A stretch of 14,857 nt of DNA from Paenibacillaceae bacterium UBA6304 (GTDB taxonomy: Bacteria; Bacillota; Bacilli; Paenibacillales; Paenibacillaceae): positions 1-14,857 of the forward strand of contig DJTQ01000441.1 in assembly GCA_002439285.1 (NCBI GenBank), in the 5' to 3' direction. Shown piece by piece: positions 7,177-13,507 of the stretch (its first letter is position 1; each line of letters opens with the position of its first letter). The position numbers and the translations under genes are program-made. The notes under the pieces are model-generated. The model saw only the letters and a program-made list of their open reading frames with translations. It did not search any database and had not been told where the DNA came from.

Positions 7177-7283
7177 GTTGAATTATCAACGGAATCGGCA
7201 ATTTTACCGATTGATTCGTGAATCCCTTGGATGCTAAGTTGATTATAATTCAACAAACGTTATTTATTCAACAATTGTTCATT
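7177..7283. promoter_or_regulatory. Candidate TetR-type operator cluster
   Basis: Three dyad-like elements share GTTGA/TCAAC arms. GTTGA-ATTA-TCAAC is at 7177-7190. GTTGA-TTATAAT-TCAAC is at 7238-7254, overlapping the -10 of the tetR promoter. ATTCAACAATTGTTCAT is at 7266-7282, centred on the palindrome AACAATTGTT and overlapping the -35. Their position over the divergent start region fits autorepression and control of the reductase-like gene. The binding protein is inferred from neighbourhood only. Confidence 0.5.
7242..7271 (-). promoter_or_regulatory. Sigma-A type promoter of the tetR-family gene
   Basis: On the minus strand TTGAAT (7271-7266) and TATAAT (7247-7242) are separated by 18 nt. 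The start point would be near 7235, leaving a leader of about 100 nt. The -35 and the spacer contain copies of TTGTTGAAT, the element that recurs in this intergenic region. Confidence 0.65.
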
Positions 7284-7306
7284 ATCTAGAAAGAGGGGAT
7301 TGCAAC

Positions 7307-8236
7307 ATGAAAGTTTTAGTCTATGGCGCAGGGGTATTGGGCAGTTATTTGACCCATGCTTTGATACTTGGAGGCAATGACGTAAATCTGCTGGCAAGAG
7401 GGGCTCGGGCGGAGGAACTGGAGAGGGACGGTCTGGTCATCCGCCATTACTTCCAGCTCAAAACCTCCATTGATCCTGTTCGGGTGATCCGGACGCTGGA
7501 GCCGGAAGATATCTATGATCTCATCTTTGTGGTCATGAAATATTCGGACTTTCCTTCGGTCCTGCCGATTCTGGCGGCAAACCGGAGCAGCAACATCGTG
7601 ATTGTAGGCAATAACGCCGATGCTCGAGATATGCAGGACTATTTACAAAAGAATAGCTCTACACGGAAGAATGTTGCCTTCGGATTCCAGGTTAGCGCCG
7701 GTCGGCGGGAACCCGGTCGTATCGTCAGTGTCCGTGCCGGCGTGCAGATGGTCATCGGTGCGCTGGATGGCCCCGTTCCTTTTCGAGCAGTGTTGGATCA
7801 AGCTTTTGCCAAGGTCAAATACAAACTTGTTTACCATGGCGATATCGACGCTTGGCTAAAAAATCATATCATTCCGATTTTGGCGATCAACTTCGGCAAC
7901 CTAATTCATAACGGCCAGATGAAAAAAATCGCCGGGGACAACAAGCTGCTGCGGCAAATGGTCGCAGCCATGAACGAAGGCTTCGACGTCCTGGAAGCGC
8001 TCGGTTATCCCCTGGTACCAAAGGCACAAGCGAAGTTTATCCGGAGCCACCCTAAGTTGCTCCGCCTATTTCTTAAGATTTATCATCTGCTCCCGGTCAG
8101 TCGGATGGTCGACGGTTCTCCGCTTGAGATCATCGCATTAAGCCGCGTGTTTCGCGAATGGAGAAATCGGACAGACGTTCCCACTCCCAACTGGGATATG
8201 CTGGAGGAAGGAAGTGTCATACAATTGCCGAATTAG
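7307..8236 (+). CDS. Ketopantoate reductase-like NAD(P)-binding oxidoreductase (ApbA/PanE family)
   Basis: The ATG is preceded by AGAGGGG at 8 nt. The 309-residue protein begins with the Rossmann strand and glycine loop MKVLVYGAGVLGSYL (GxGxxG at 7-12). LLARG at residues 28-32 is the usual NADP-binding end of beta-2, followed by DLIFVVMKYSD. It belongs to the ApbA/PanE fold family. The region of the catalytic lysine (Lys185 in WLKNHIIPILAIN) is recognisable. However, the nearby asparagine and the C-terminal TEIDxINGxV-type signature of true PanE enzymes are not conserved (SPLEIIALSRVF instead). A substrate other than ketopantoate is therefore likely. It diverges from the TetR-type gene and is probably controlled by it. 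Confidence 0.85.
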   Translation: MKVLVYGAGVLGSYLTHALILGGNDVNLLARGARAEELERDGLVIRHYFQLKTSIDPVRVIRTLEPEDIYDLIFVVMKYSDFPSVLPILAANRSSNIVIVGNNADARDMQDYLQKNSSTRKNVAFGFQVSAGRREPGRIVSVRAGVQMVIGALDGPVPFRAVLDQAFAKVKYKLVYHGDIDAWLKNHIIPILAINFGNLIHNGQMKKIAGDNKLLRQMVAAMNEGFDVLEALGYPLVPKAQAKFIRSHPKLLRLFLKIYHLLPVSRMVDGSPLEIIALSRVFREWRNRTDVPTPNWDMLEEGSVIQLPN

Positions 8237-8245
8237 CAATGTTAG

Positions 8246-8303
8246 TTAGCTAATATCTTATTGATTCTTGCCAGATAATTAGCTAAAATAATTTAAAAAA
8301 GCT
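8246..8303 (+). promoter_or_regulatory. Promoter of the Phd-Uma2 gene with paired TTAGCTAA operators
   Basis: TTGATT (8261-8266), a 17-nt spacer and TAAAAT (8284-8289) form a good sigma-A promoter. The perfect palindrome TTAGCTAA occurs at 8246-8253, upstream of the -35, and again at 8279-8286, overlapping the -10. The distance is 33 bp, about three helical turns. Related half sites are at 8233-8240 (TTAGCAAT) and 8298-8305 (AAAGCTAA). This is the layout expected for autorepression by a dimeric Phd/YefM-type DNA-binding domain. Confidence 0.6.
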
Positions 8304-8320
8304 AATTCGAGGTGAGTCTT

Positions 8321-9052
8321 ATGCGAGTTTCTTCCACCGATATGCAGAACAATTTCGGTAAGTATTTAAAGTTTGCGGAGGCGAACGAAGAGATTATCGT
8401 AACGAGGAACGGCAAGGATGTGGCTAAATTAGCCGCTCTTTCCGAGGCTGATCACACACTCCTTAAGGAGGAGGCGGCGAAAAATGAATTAAGCCGCGGC
8501 TCTGTGACCTACGAAGAATTCCTTGAGATGGTGGAAACGTCGGAACAGCGTTTAGAGCTAATCGATGGCTTCGTGTATAACCTTGCCTCACCTTCATTCA
8601 AACACCAATATGCCATACAAGAACTAATCGGTACGTTTCACAATTGGTTTAAAGGAACTCCTTCCTGTACACCCGTGGTCTCCCCCTTCGACATCACATT
8701 GAAAAAGGAAGAAGACAATATTTGCGTCGTCCAGCCGGATGTAGTGGTCATTTGCGACAAGGACCGAATCGATGCGAACGGCAAATATACGGGCACGCCG
8801 ACATTGGCGGTAGAGGTGTTGTCCCCATCCACGCGGAGCAAAGATCTGATTCGCAAGCTCGACTTATTCATGAAATGCGGGGTCAAGGAATACTGGATCG
8901 TCGATCCAATGAAGGAACAAGTTACGGTTTACACTTTCGATGACGGCGAAATCGCGGACATTACTTATTATTCTAATGGCAAAGACCCCAACGTGGAGTC
9001 GGGGTGGTTTCAAGGCTTATGCGTTGCGATGCGGGATTTGTTCGCAGAGTAA
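8321..9052 (+). CDS. Phd/YefM antitoxin domain fused to Uma2-family (DUF820) nuclease domain
   Basis: The start is ATG 8321 with GAGGTG 6 nt upstream; an in-frame GTG at 8312 overlaps that site. The 243-residue chain has two parts. Residues 1-42 (MRVSSTDMQNNFGKYLKFAE, then IIVTRNGKDVAKLAAL) match the N-terminal DNA-binding fold of Phd/YefM antitoxins. Residues about 60-243 match Uma2/DUF820, a PD-(D/E)xK-like family: Y64-EEFLEM, RLELIDG with Glu79, SFKHQ with His95, QPDVVV with Asp140, LAVEVLSPST with Glu165, a downstream lysine (Lys174 or Lys179), and EYWIVDP. Nuclease residues appear intact. No separate toxin gene lies beside it, so the nuclease domain may itself be the guarded activity, or the Phd domain may serve only as repressor. 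Toxicity is hypothetical. Paired palindromes in the promoter suggest self-control. Confidence 0.88.
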   Translation: MRVSSTDMQNNFGKYLKFAEANEEIIVTRNGKDVAKLAALSEADHTLLKEEAAKNELSRGSVTYEEFLEMVETSEQRLELIDGFVYNLASPSFKHQYAIQELIGTFHNWFKGTPSCTPVVSPFDITLKKEEDNICVVQPDVVVICDKDRIDANGKYTGTPTLAVEVLSPSTRSKDLIRKLDLFMKCGVKEYWIVDPMKEQVTVYTFDDGEIADITYYSNGKDPNVESGWFQGLCVAMRDLFAE

Positions 9053-9058
9053 GAAGAT

Positions 9059-9093
9059 GCCGTCAGAATTATGATCCTTCTGCGGCTTAATTT
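9059..9093 (+). terminator. Hairpin terminator between the Phd-Uma2 and glycosylase genes
   Basis: GCCGTCAGAA (9059-9068) pairs with TTCTGCGGC (9078-9086), leaving one bulged T and a 9-nt loop. It is followed by TTAATTT on the plus strand. It lies 7 nt after the Phd-Uma2 stop and could also work for the convergent glycosylase gene, whose stop (9087-9089) follows it directly. The T-tract is modest. Confidence 0.5.
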
Positions 9094-9737
9094 GGCACAA
9101 CCGCCCGGTCCCCATTGGCTTGCTTGAACGAGATTTCCCATAAATAAATGGAGGCGACCGAACCGTAAGGCGAATAACGGAGACGGAAATGCTCAAACTG
9201 CTCTTTCGTCAGAGCGGGAAGCCCATGCAGGTTCATCAGACCGCGGCGAATCGCTATATCGCCCCAGCTAAGGATATCCGGCCGCTCCAGGCAATTCATG
9301 AGCAGCATTTCGGCCGTCCAGACGCCGATGCCGGGCAGCGCCGTCATCTTGGCGGTGACTTCCGCATCCGGCAAACTCCGTAGGCCTTCCAGATCGAATT
9401 CGCCCGAGGCAACCTGTGTGGCGATGCTGTGGATGCAGAGCGCCTTTTTCATCGTCATGCCGCAGCGTTGGATGTCATCGGCTGAGGATGCCGCCAAGCG
9501 TTCCGGGCGAATATCTCCGAAAGCTTCCTGCATTCGGCCCCAAATGGTCTGCACGGCTTTCACGGAAATAAGCTGACCGACAATCGCATGAACGAGCGCG
9601 GGGAACAACTCGGGAATGATCACCCGTTCCACTCTGCCCCGGCGAAGCATGAATTCCCCCATCACCGGGTCTGCTGCCGACAGGACGTCAATTTCCTTCT
9701 GTCCGTAGTCAAAAGTCTTGGTTACCACGGCGCACAT
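9087..9737 (-). CDS. alkA: DNA-3-methyladenine glycosylase II (AlkA-type, HhH-GPD)
   Basis: The ATG at 9735-9737 follows AGGGGGGAT by about 5-6 nt. The 216-residue protein has the HhH-GPD base-excision repair fold. The segment ALVHAIVGQLISVKAVQTIWGRM is typical of the AlkA/MAG core. The helix-hairpin-helix is LPGIGVWTAEMLL (134-146), and the catalytic aspartate is Asp160 in LSWGDIAIRRGL. It lacks the N-terminal domain of the longer E. coli AlkA, as do many Bacillales homologues. It removes alkylated purines from DNA. It appears to be a single-gene unit convergent with the Phd-Uma2 gene. Confidence 0.9.
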   Translation of the reverse strand: MCAVVTKTFDYGQKEIDVLSAADPVMGEFMLRRGRVERVIIPELFPALVHAIVGQLISVKAVQTIWGRMQEAFGDIRPERLAASSADDIQRCGMTMKKALCIHSIATQVASGEFDLEGLRSLPDAEVTAKMTALPGIGVWTAEMLLMNCLERPDILSWGDIAIRRGLMNLHGLPALTKEQFEHFRLRYSPYGSVASIYLWEISFKQANGDRAVVPN

Positions 9738-9789
9738 GGCGATCCCCCCTACTCATCATCAAGTTTCAGTGGCCATTGCCGCAATAGAC

Positions 9790-9840
9790 AAAAGCTGTAC
9801 ACCTACTATAGCGTATCCGATAGCGGGTTGTACGGCTTTT
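9790..9840 (-). terminator. Bidirectional hairpin between the NHL and glycosylase genes
   Basis: AAAAGCTGTACACC (9790-9803) pairs with GGTTGTACGGCTTTT (9826-9840), with one G-T pair and one bulge. The ~22-nt interior can form a smaller CTAT/ATAG helix. The A/T ends give a T-run on either strand. On the minus strand it follows the NHL gene by about 80 nt and would end the merR-NHL transcript before the glycosylase gene. Confidence 0.55.
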
Positions 9841-9921
9841 CGATTGAAAGAGCAAGATAGTGAATACCTTATTATTTACTGGATCGTTTCGTGATGCTCG
9901 AGGTTTGGTGATGCGTTACCT

Positions 9922-10852
9922 TTAATTCTTTTGCAGCACCACGAGATCTCCGTCCCACTCGGGGATAAAGAGGCATCCCGCGTAATAGTCCAGCCCGCAA
10001 ATGCAATTCAGTTTTAACTTCCGCAGATCCTTTTCTTCAGGGTCGTTTCTTCCTATCGGGTCGCTATGATTCCCCGCAATGGTATATATCCGGCCTGACT
10101 CCCGTTCCACCATCCTCACCACATGGTTTTGGGTATCGCCAATGTATACATTCCCTATTTCATCCAACACAAGCGACCAAGGACCGTCAAAATGAGCCTC
10201 CGAGTTGCTTCCGAAGGCTGCGTTTAACGCGAAGCTACCGTCTCCATCGTATCCCGGAACTCCCCTCCCGGCGATCAAGTGTATTTCTCCTGTATCGACA
10301 TCGATCATTTTCACGGCAAAATGCGTACTGTCCAACACGTAGATATGCCCGTCCGGTCCCCGCCGCAAATCATAAATCCAGCCAAAACCATTTTCCCCGT
10401 CTCCAAATACGCCCATCGGAATTAAACTTCCATACTTTCGAACTGGTAATCTCGTTGATCCAAAGGTTGCCTTGAAAATCATATTCACAGTTCCCTATGT
10501 CCTTTAGTCCATACTTCGCAGCGTCGATGAAAACATCCGCTTGCCCGTTCCCCTCTTTAAAACGGATTACTTTTCGGTTTCCGCCCGATACGATCAGCAC
10601 GTCTCCGTCAGGAAGTTTTGTAATAAAGGAGGGGCTGTTGATATCGACGGTGTAGTGCTTCAGACTTTGTTCAAATAAAGTCTTTCCTAACGACCATTCG
10701 ATTTCGGAGCCGTTCCACTTAGCCACCCAGTGCTCCTGGTAATTCAAAAAATACAAATTCCCCTCCTGATCATGAAATCCGAACTGAGCGTTCCCGTCCT
10801 GCCAAAGCCCTCCCTTCGTAAAATTAATGATTTTTCGGACCGTCCATTCCAT
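9922..10852 (-). pseudogene. NHL/beta-propeller repeat protein, frameshifted
   Basis: Two overlapping minus-strand frames (10370-10852 and 9922-10488) are two parts of one protein of about 309 residues. The first reads from the ATG at 10850-10852 (MEWTVRKIINF) through GNLWINEITSSKVWKFNSDG, then falls out of frame. The second carries on with VFGDGENGFGWIYDLRRGPDGHIYVLD and several NHL-type strands to the natural end. The switch lies near 10410-10418, in GGGCGTATTTGG on the coding strand. It needs one extra or two missing bases, and no slippery heptamer is visible. The start has AAGGGAG overlapping the stop of the upstream merR gene, 15 nt away, so the two are co-transcribed. The product would be a soluble, probably cytoplasmic, beta-propeller of unknown function (no signal peptide). 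Confidence 0.8.
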
Positions 10853-10867
10853 GAGAACAACTCTCCC

Positions 10868-11620
10868 TTAATCCTCCGCCTTCGCCAGCGATTCCGCTGC
10901 GGCGTTCAAATAATACGCCAACCCGGTTTGCTGACCCTCCAGCATGCTCCGGTGGAAATCGTCTTCGAGAAAAAAACGTGTTTGGAGCACGAAATCTTCT
11001 GCCGAAGCGGGGTGCCCGTGTTTTTTCATAAATTCCATATGCTTGCCGATCAACCGCCGAATCGTTCGGTCGTCCGCTTTAAGTCCGTTTCTCAGGCCTT
11101 CGGCCATCTCCTCCATAAATACCGCGGCCTCCGCCGCTTGTTCGTTCAGCGCGGGGACATCCGGCTCCGCCGATTCCAAAAGATCCACATTAAAGGTTTT
11201 CTGCAGATGCCGGTTCTGTTCCTGCAACGCTTCTCTCCATTCTTCTTCCGTGGCGAATCCGCGAAACAGGTCCGGCACAATCATGGCAACGCCGTTCTTT
11301 GCACTTGAAATGGAATGCTCCAACGTTTGCAGGATCCGGTCCAGCCGTTGCCTTTTTGCGTCGAGCAGTTCTTTTTGCCCGGATAAAATAGCCAGTCGCT
11401 CCGAGTTCTCCACAAGCAATTGCTTAATCTGCTCCAAGGGGAAATCCAGCTCCCGGTAGAACATAATTTCCTGAAGCCGCTCCAACTCCTCATTTCCATA
11501 CAGACGATATCCGGATTCATTGATTTGAGCCGGTATAAGCAGACCTACCTTATGATAATGATGCAGTGTTTTGACAGTCACATTGGCGATGGAAGCCACT
11601 TCTTTTACAGTGAACAGCAT
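10868..11620 (-). CDS. MerR family regulator with TipAS-like domain (Mta/TipA type)
   Basis: The ATG at 11618-11620 has AAAGGAG 9 nt upstream. The 250-residue protein has the MerR winged helix MLFTVKEVASIANVTVKTLHHY (1-22), GYRLYG at 37-42, and the dimer coiled coil at about 70-105. A C-terminal alpha-helical TipAS-type domain (about 118-245) contains WREALQEQNRHLQ and FMKKHGHP. Length and layout match Mta of Bacillus and TipAL, which sense drugs and activate exporters. It diverges from an MFS transporter gene. Both genes have a matching 19-bp-spacer promoter, so it probably activates itself and the transporter when a ligand binds. The NHL gene lies in the same transcript. Confidence 0.93.
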   Translation of the reverse strand: MLFTVKEVASIANVTVKTLHHYHKVGLLIPAQINESGYRLYGNEELERLQEIMFYRELDFPLEQIKQLLVENSERLAILSGQKELLDAKRQRLDRILQTLEHSISSAKNGVAMIVPDLFRGFATEEEWREALQEQNRHLQKTFNVDLLESAEPDVPALNEQAAEAAVFMEEMAEGLRNGLKADDRTIRRLIGKHMEFMKKHGHPASAEDFVLQTRFFLEDDFHRSMLEGQQTGLAYYLNAAAESLAKAED

Positions 11621-11644
11621 TGTCCATCACTCCTTTCGCTCCTA

Positions 11645-11675
11645 AGCCTAATCCCTCCCCTAAGGTAAGAGTCAA
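11645..11675 (-). promoter_or_regulatory. MerR-type promoter of the merR-NHL operon
   Basis: On the minus strand TTGACT (11675-11670) and TAGGCT (11650-11645) are separated by 19 nt, the over-long spacer that MerR proteins correct by twisting DNA. The spacer has the partly symmetric core CCTTAGGGGAGGG. It matches the divergent MFS promoter at 23 of 31 positions. The start point should lie about 18 nt upstream of the gene's start codon. Confidence 0.8.
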
Positions 11676-11765
11676 ATAAGAAATTTATTAAATCAACTAT
11701 CGAAATGAACGTGAGGGGCAAGTACGTAAAATGTTCAGTTCATCTTATATAATTTATGATTTTGC

Positions 11766-11796
11766 TTGACCCTCCTCTTAGGTCAGGGCTTACGCT
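11766..11796 (+). promoter_or_regulatory. MerR-type promoter of the MFS gene
   Basis: TTGACC (11766-11771) and TACGCT (11791-11796) are 19 nt apart. The spacer has CCCT and AGGG arms around TCTTAGG (CCCT at 11770-11773, AGGG at 11785-11788). The strong identity with the merR promoter implies the same regulator. The -10 is poor without activation, as expected for this class. Confidence 0.8.
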
Positions 11797-11831
11797 GAGT
11801 CCGGATTGAAATCACCGAGGAGGTAATTCAT

Positions 11832-12950
11832 TTGAGAGCCAACCCTTTGTCCCTTTTTCGTAGCCGATATGTCCGCGCTGTCTTTATTTCCAGTCTGTTC
11901 TCACAGCTTGGAATCTGGATCCGTAATTTCGCCGTACTGCTGTACGTTATGGAGATGACGGGAGGCGACGTTAAGGCAGTATCCCTTATTTCGGTCGCCG
12001 AATATGCGCCTATCTTCGTTTTTTCGTTTATCGGCGGTGTATTTGCAGACCGTTGGCGGCCCAAAAAAACGATGGTCTGGTGCGACGTTCTAAGCTCGCT
12101 ATCAATCTTGGTCGTCTTCTTTATGCTCCAAACCGGATCCTGGACAGCGGTTCTGCTCAGCGTCCTATGTTCCTCCATTGTATCGCAGTTCGCCCAGCCT
12201 GCCGGTATGAAACTGTTCAAGCTGCATCTGTCGGATGAGCAAGCGCCACACTGCATGTCCCTGCTGCAAACCTTATTCTCCGTGTTTATGATCGCCGGAC
12301 CCGTACTCGGGACTTGGGCTTATCAGCATTTCGGAATTGAGGCCTCCCTGCTTAGTGTCAGCGCCTCTTTCCTTCTCTCGGCAGCAGCCTTGTTTCGGAT
12401 TCCACCCGACGAGCAGACCGTAGAGGTAAAAACAAGGAAGCCGGGGGGCAGTTCCTCCATACTCCGTGAAATGGTTGATGGTCTTAAGTATGTGTTCATT
12501 AGTAAGAATTTGCTCTTGCTGTCCTTATGCTTCGCCGTGGTCGGCCTTGGCGTCGGTCTCATTTCCCCGCTAGGTATCTTCATCGTTACGGAGCAGCTTG
12601 GACGGCCTGCCCATGACCTGCAATGGCTTAACATCCCTTATGGTCTGGGTGAAATTATTGGCGGGATCGTCGCTTTCAGTCTGGCGGCCAAAATATCGCC
12701 GAAGACCATGCTTATGGTCGGCTTAATCTCCAACGCCGCAGGTATTGCCTTAACAGGTCTATCCTCCGTGCTCTGGCTGACCATGGCGGCACAGCTGTTT
12801 GTAGCTCTACTGCAGCCCGCGATCTTCATCGGAAATCAGGCTCTAGTGATGCAGCATACCGAACCTGCCTATATCGGCCGGGTAACCGGAATCCGCACGC
12901 CGCTCATGACCGGCTCGATGTTGCTCATGATGAGCTTGTCCGGCGTTTAA
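11832..12950 (+). CDS. MFS multidrug-type exporter, C-terminus lost by frameshift
   Basis: The start is TTG 11832 with AGGAGG 8 nt upstream. The 372-residue frame shows about 11 membrane helices. The MFS motif A between TM2 and TM3 is GGVFADRWRPKK. The frame stops at TAA (12948-12950) directly after MSLSGV, where a -1 shift continues in a coding-like frame to 13087. With one base restored in the T/A run (12946-12953) the protein would be about 418 residues, the usual MFS length. The annotated form lacks the last helix. It diverges from the merR gene and has its MerR-type promoter, so its likely role is drug or toxin efflux under that regulator. Whether the truncated form works is unknown. Confidence 0.85.
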   Translation: MRANPLSLFRSRYVRAVFISSLFSQLGIWIRNFAVLLYVMEMTGGDVKAVSLISVAEYAPIFVFSFIGGVFADRWRPKKTMVWCDVLSSLSILVVFFMLQTGSWTAVLLSVLCSSIVSQFAQPAGMKLFKLHLSDEQAPHCMSLLQTLFSVFMIAGPVLGTWAYQHFGIEASLLSVSASFLLSAAALFRIPPDEQTVEVKTRKPGGSSSILREMVDGLKYVFISKNLLLLSLCFAVVGLGVGLISPLGIFIVTEQLGRPAHDLQWLNIPYGLGEIIGGIVAFSLAAKISPKTMLMVGLISNAAGIALTGLSSVLWLTMAAQLFVALLQPAIFIGNQALVMQHTEPAYIGRVTGIRTPLMTGSMLLMMSLSGV

Positions 12951-13087
12951 AAAGCGTGCTCCCGCTTGAAGCATTGTACGGAATAGCCGGGCTCAGCTTT
13001 CTGGGCGGTTTTCTTCTGTTGTTTCCCATGTATTGGCCTTCAAATTATTTTCGCGGGAAGGCCAAGCGAATCCGATCAGCACCGTAA
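12947..13087 (+). pseudogene. Displaced 3' end of the MFS gene (TM12 and tail)
   Basis: In the frame one base back from the main gene, LKSVLPLEALYGIAGLSFLG continues into a hydrophobic helix and a basic tail ending KRIRSAP at TAA 13085-13087. This is what is expected of MFS helix 12 and the cytoplasmic end. A GTTTTAAAAA reading (one more T) would join it to the upstream frame. It overlaps the convergent membrane-protein gene by 95 bp. Confidence 0.65.
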
Positions 13088-13466
13088 GGCCCACAAAGAA
13101 CGGATATACAAAGGCCAGCAGCAAGAGTATCATGCCTACGGCATAGCTTCCGCTATCAGCCGGATGACGTTCGGGTAGCAGAAAGGCTCCTACCCTGATC
13201 AGCAGGATTGCATAAGGAAACCATAGCAGCATGGACCAAAACACGGAAGGTCTTTGTTTCATCCAGACGTGGGTTAGAATTGCGCCCAGGCAAGTTACAA
13301 TTCCACAAGTCGCCCAAACAGCACCTTCAATGATACGTATTTCCTGCTCATTCTCGAATCCAAACCTTTCCCGAAGCCCATAGTCGTTCATCAAGTATTC
13401 GGCGATCAACACAAACACAACGGCGAACACCGTGCTGATGACATTCAACTTGCAAAAATGCTTCAA
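12993..13466 (-). CDS. Small four-helix membrane protein of unknown function
   Basis: The start is TTG 13464-13466 with AGGAGG 8 nt upstream. The 157-residue product has four likely membrane helices at about 9-25, 47-66, 76-95 and 106-131. A charged loop (NDYGLRERFGFENEQEIR) lies between helices 1 and 2, and the C-terminal tail is polar. I do not recognise the family. The last ~30 codons, after the final helix, overlap the ancestral 3' end of the MFS gene on the other strand. The tail's composition (ENNLKANTWETTEENRPES) is unremarkable and may simply be frame opened by that overlap. It appears to be transcribed alone or from the SLH gene upstream. Confidence 0.7.
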   Translation of the reverse strand: MKHFCKLNVISTVFAVVFVLIAEYLMNDYGLRERFGFENEQEIRIIEGAVWATCGIVTCLGAILTHVWMKQRPSVFWSMLLWFPYAILLIRVGAFLLPERHPADSGSYAVGMILLLLAFVYPFFVGLTVLIGFAWPSRENNLKANTWETTEENRPES

Positions 13467-13507
13467 ATTCCTTACCTCCTGAATACGCGCATAACATCCA
13501 GCAAACT

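Noticed and set aside
8298..8305. AAAGCTAA as a third full operator for Phd-Uma2
   Set aside because: It matches only part of TTAGCTAA and is 19 bp from its neighbour, off the 33-bp spacing, so I treat it as a degenerate half site.
10370..10488. Two separate overlapping genes (NHL N-part and C-part)
   Set aside because: The second frame has no ribosome site at its first ATG, and its first ~25 residues look out of frame. The two parts join into one propeller protein, so a frameshift is the better reading.
12940..12956. Programmed -1 ribosomal frameshift in the MFS gene
   Set aside because: The T/A run resembles a slippery site, but the zero-frame codons GTT TAA do not form an X XXY YYZ heptamer and no downstream stimulatory structure is evident.
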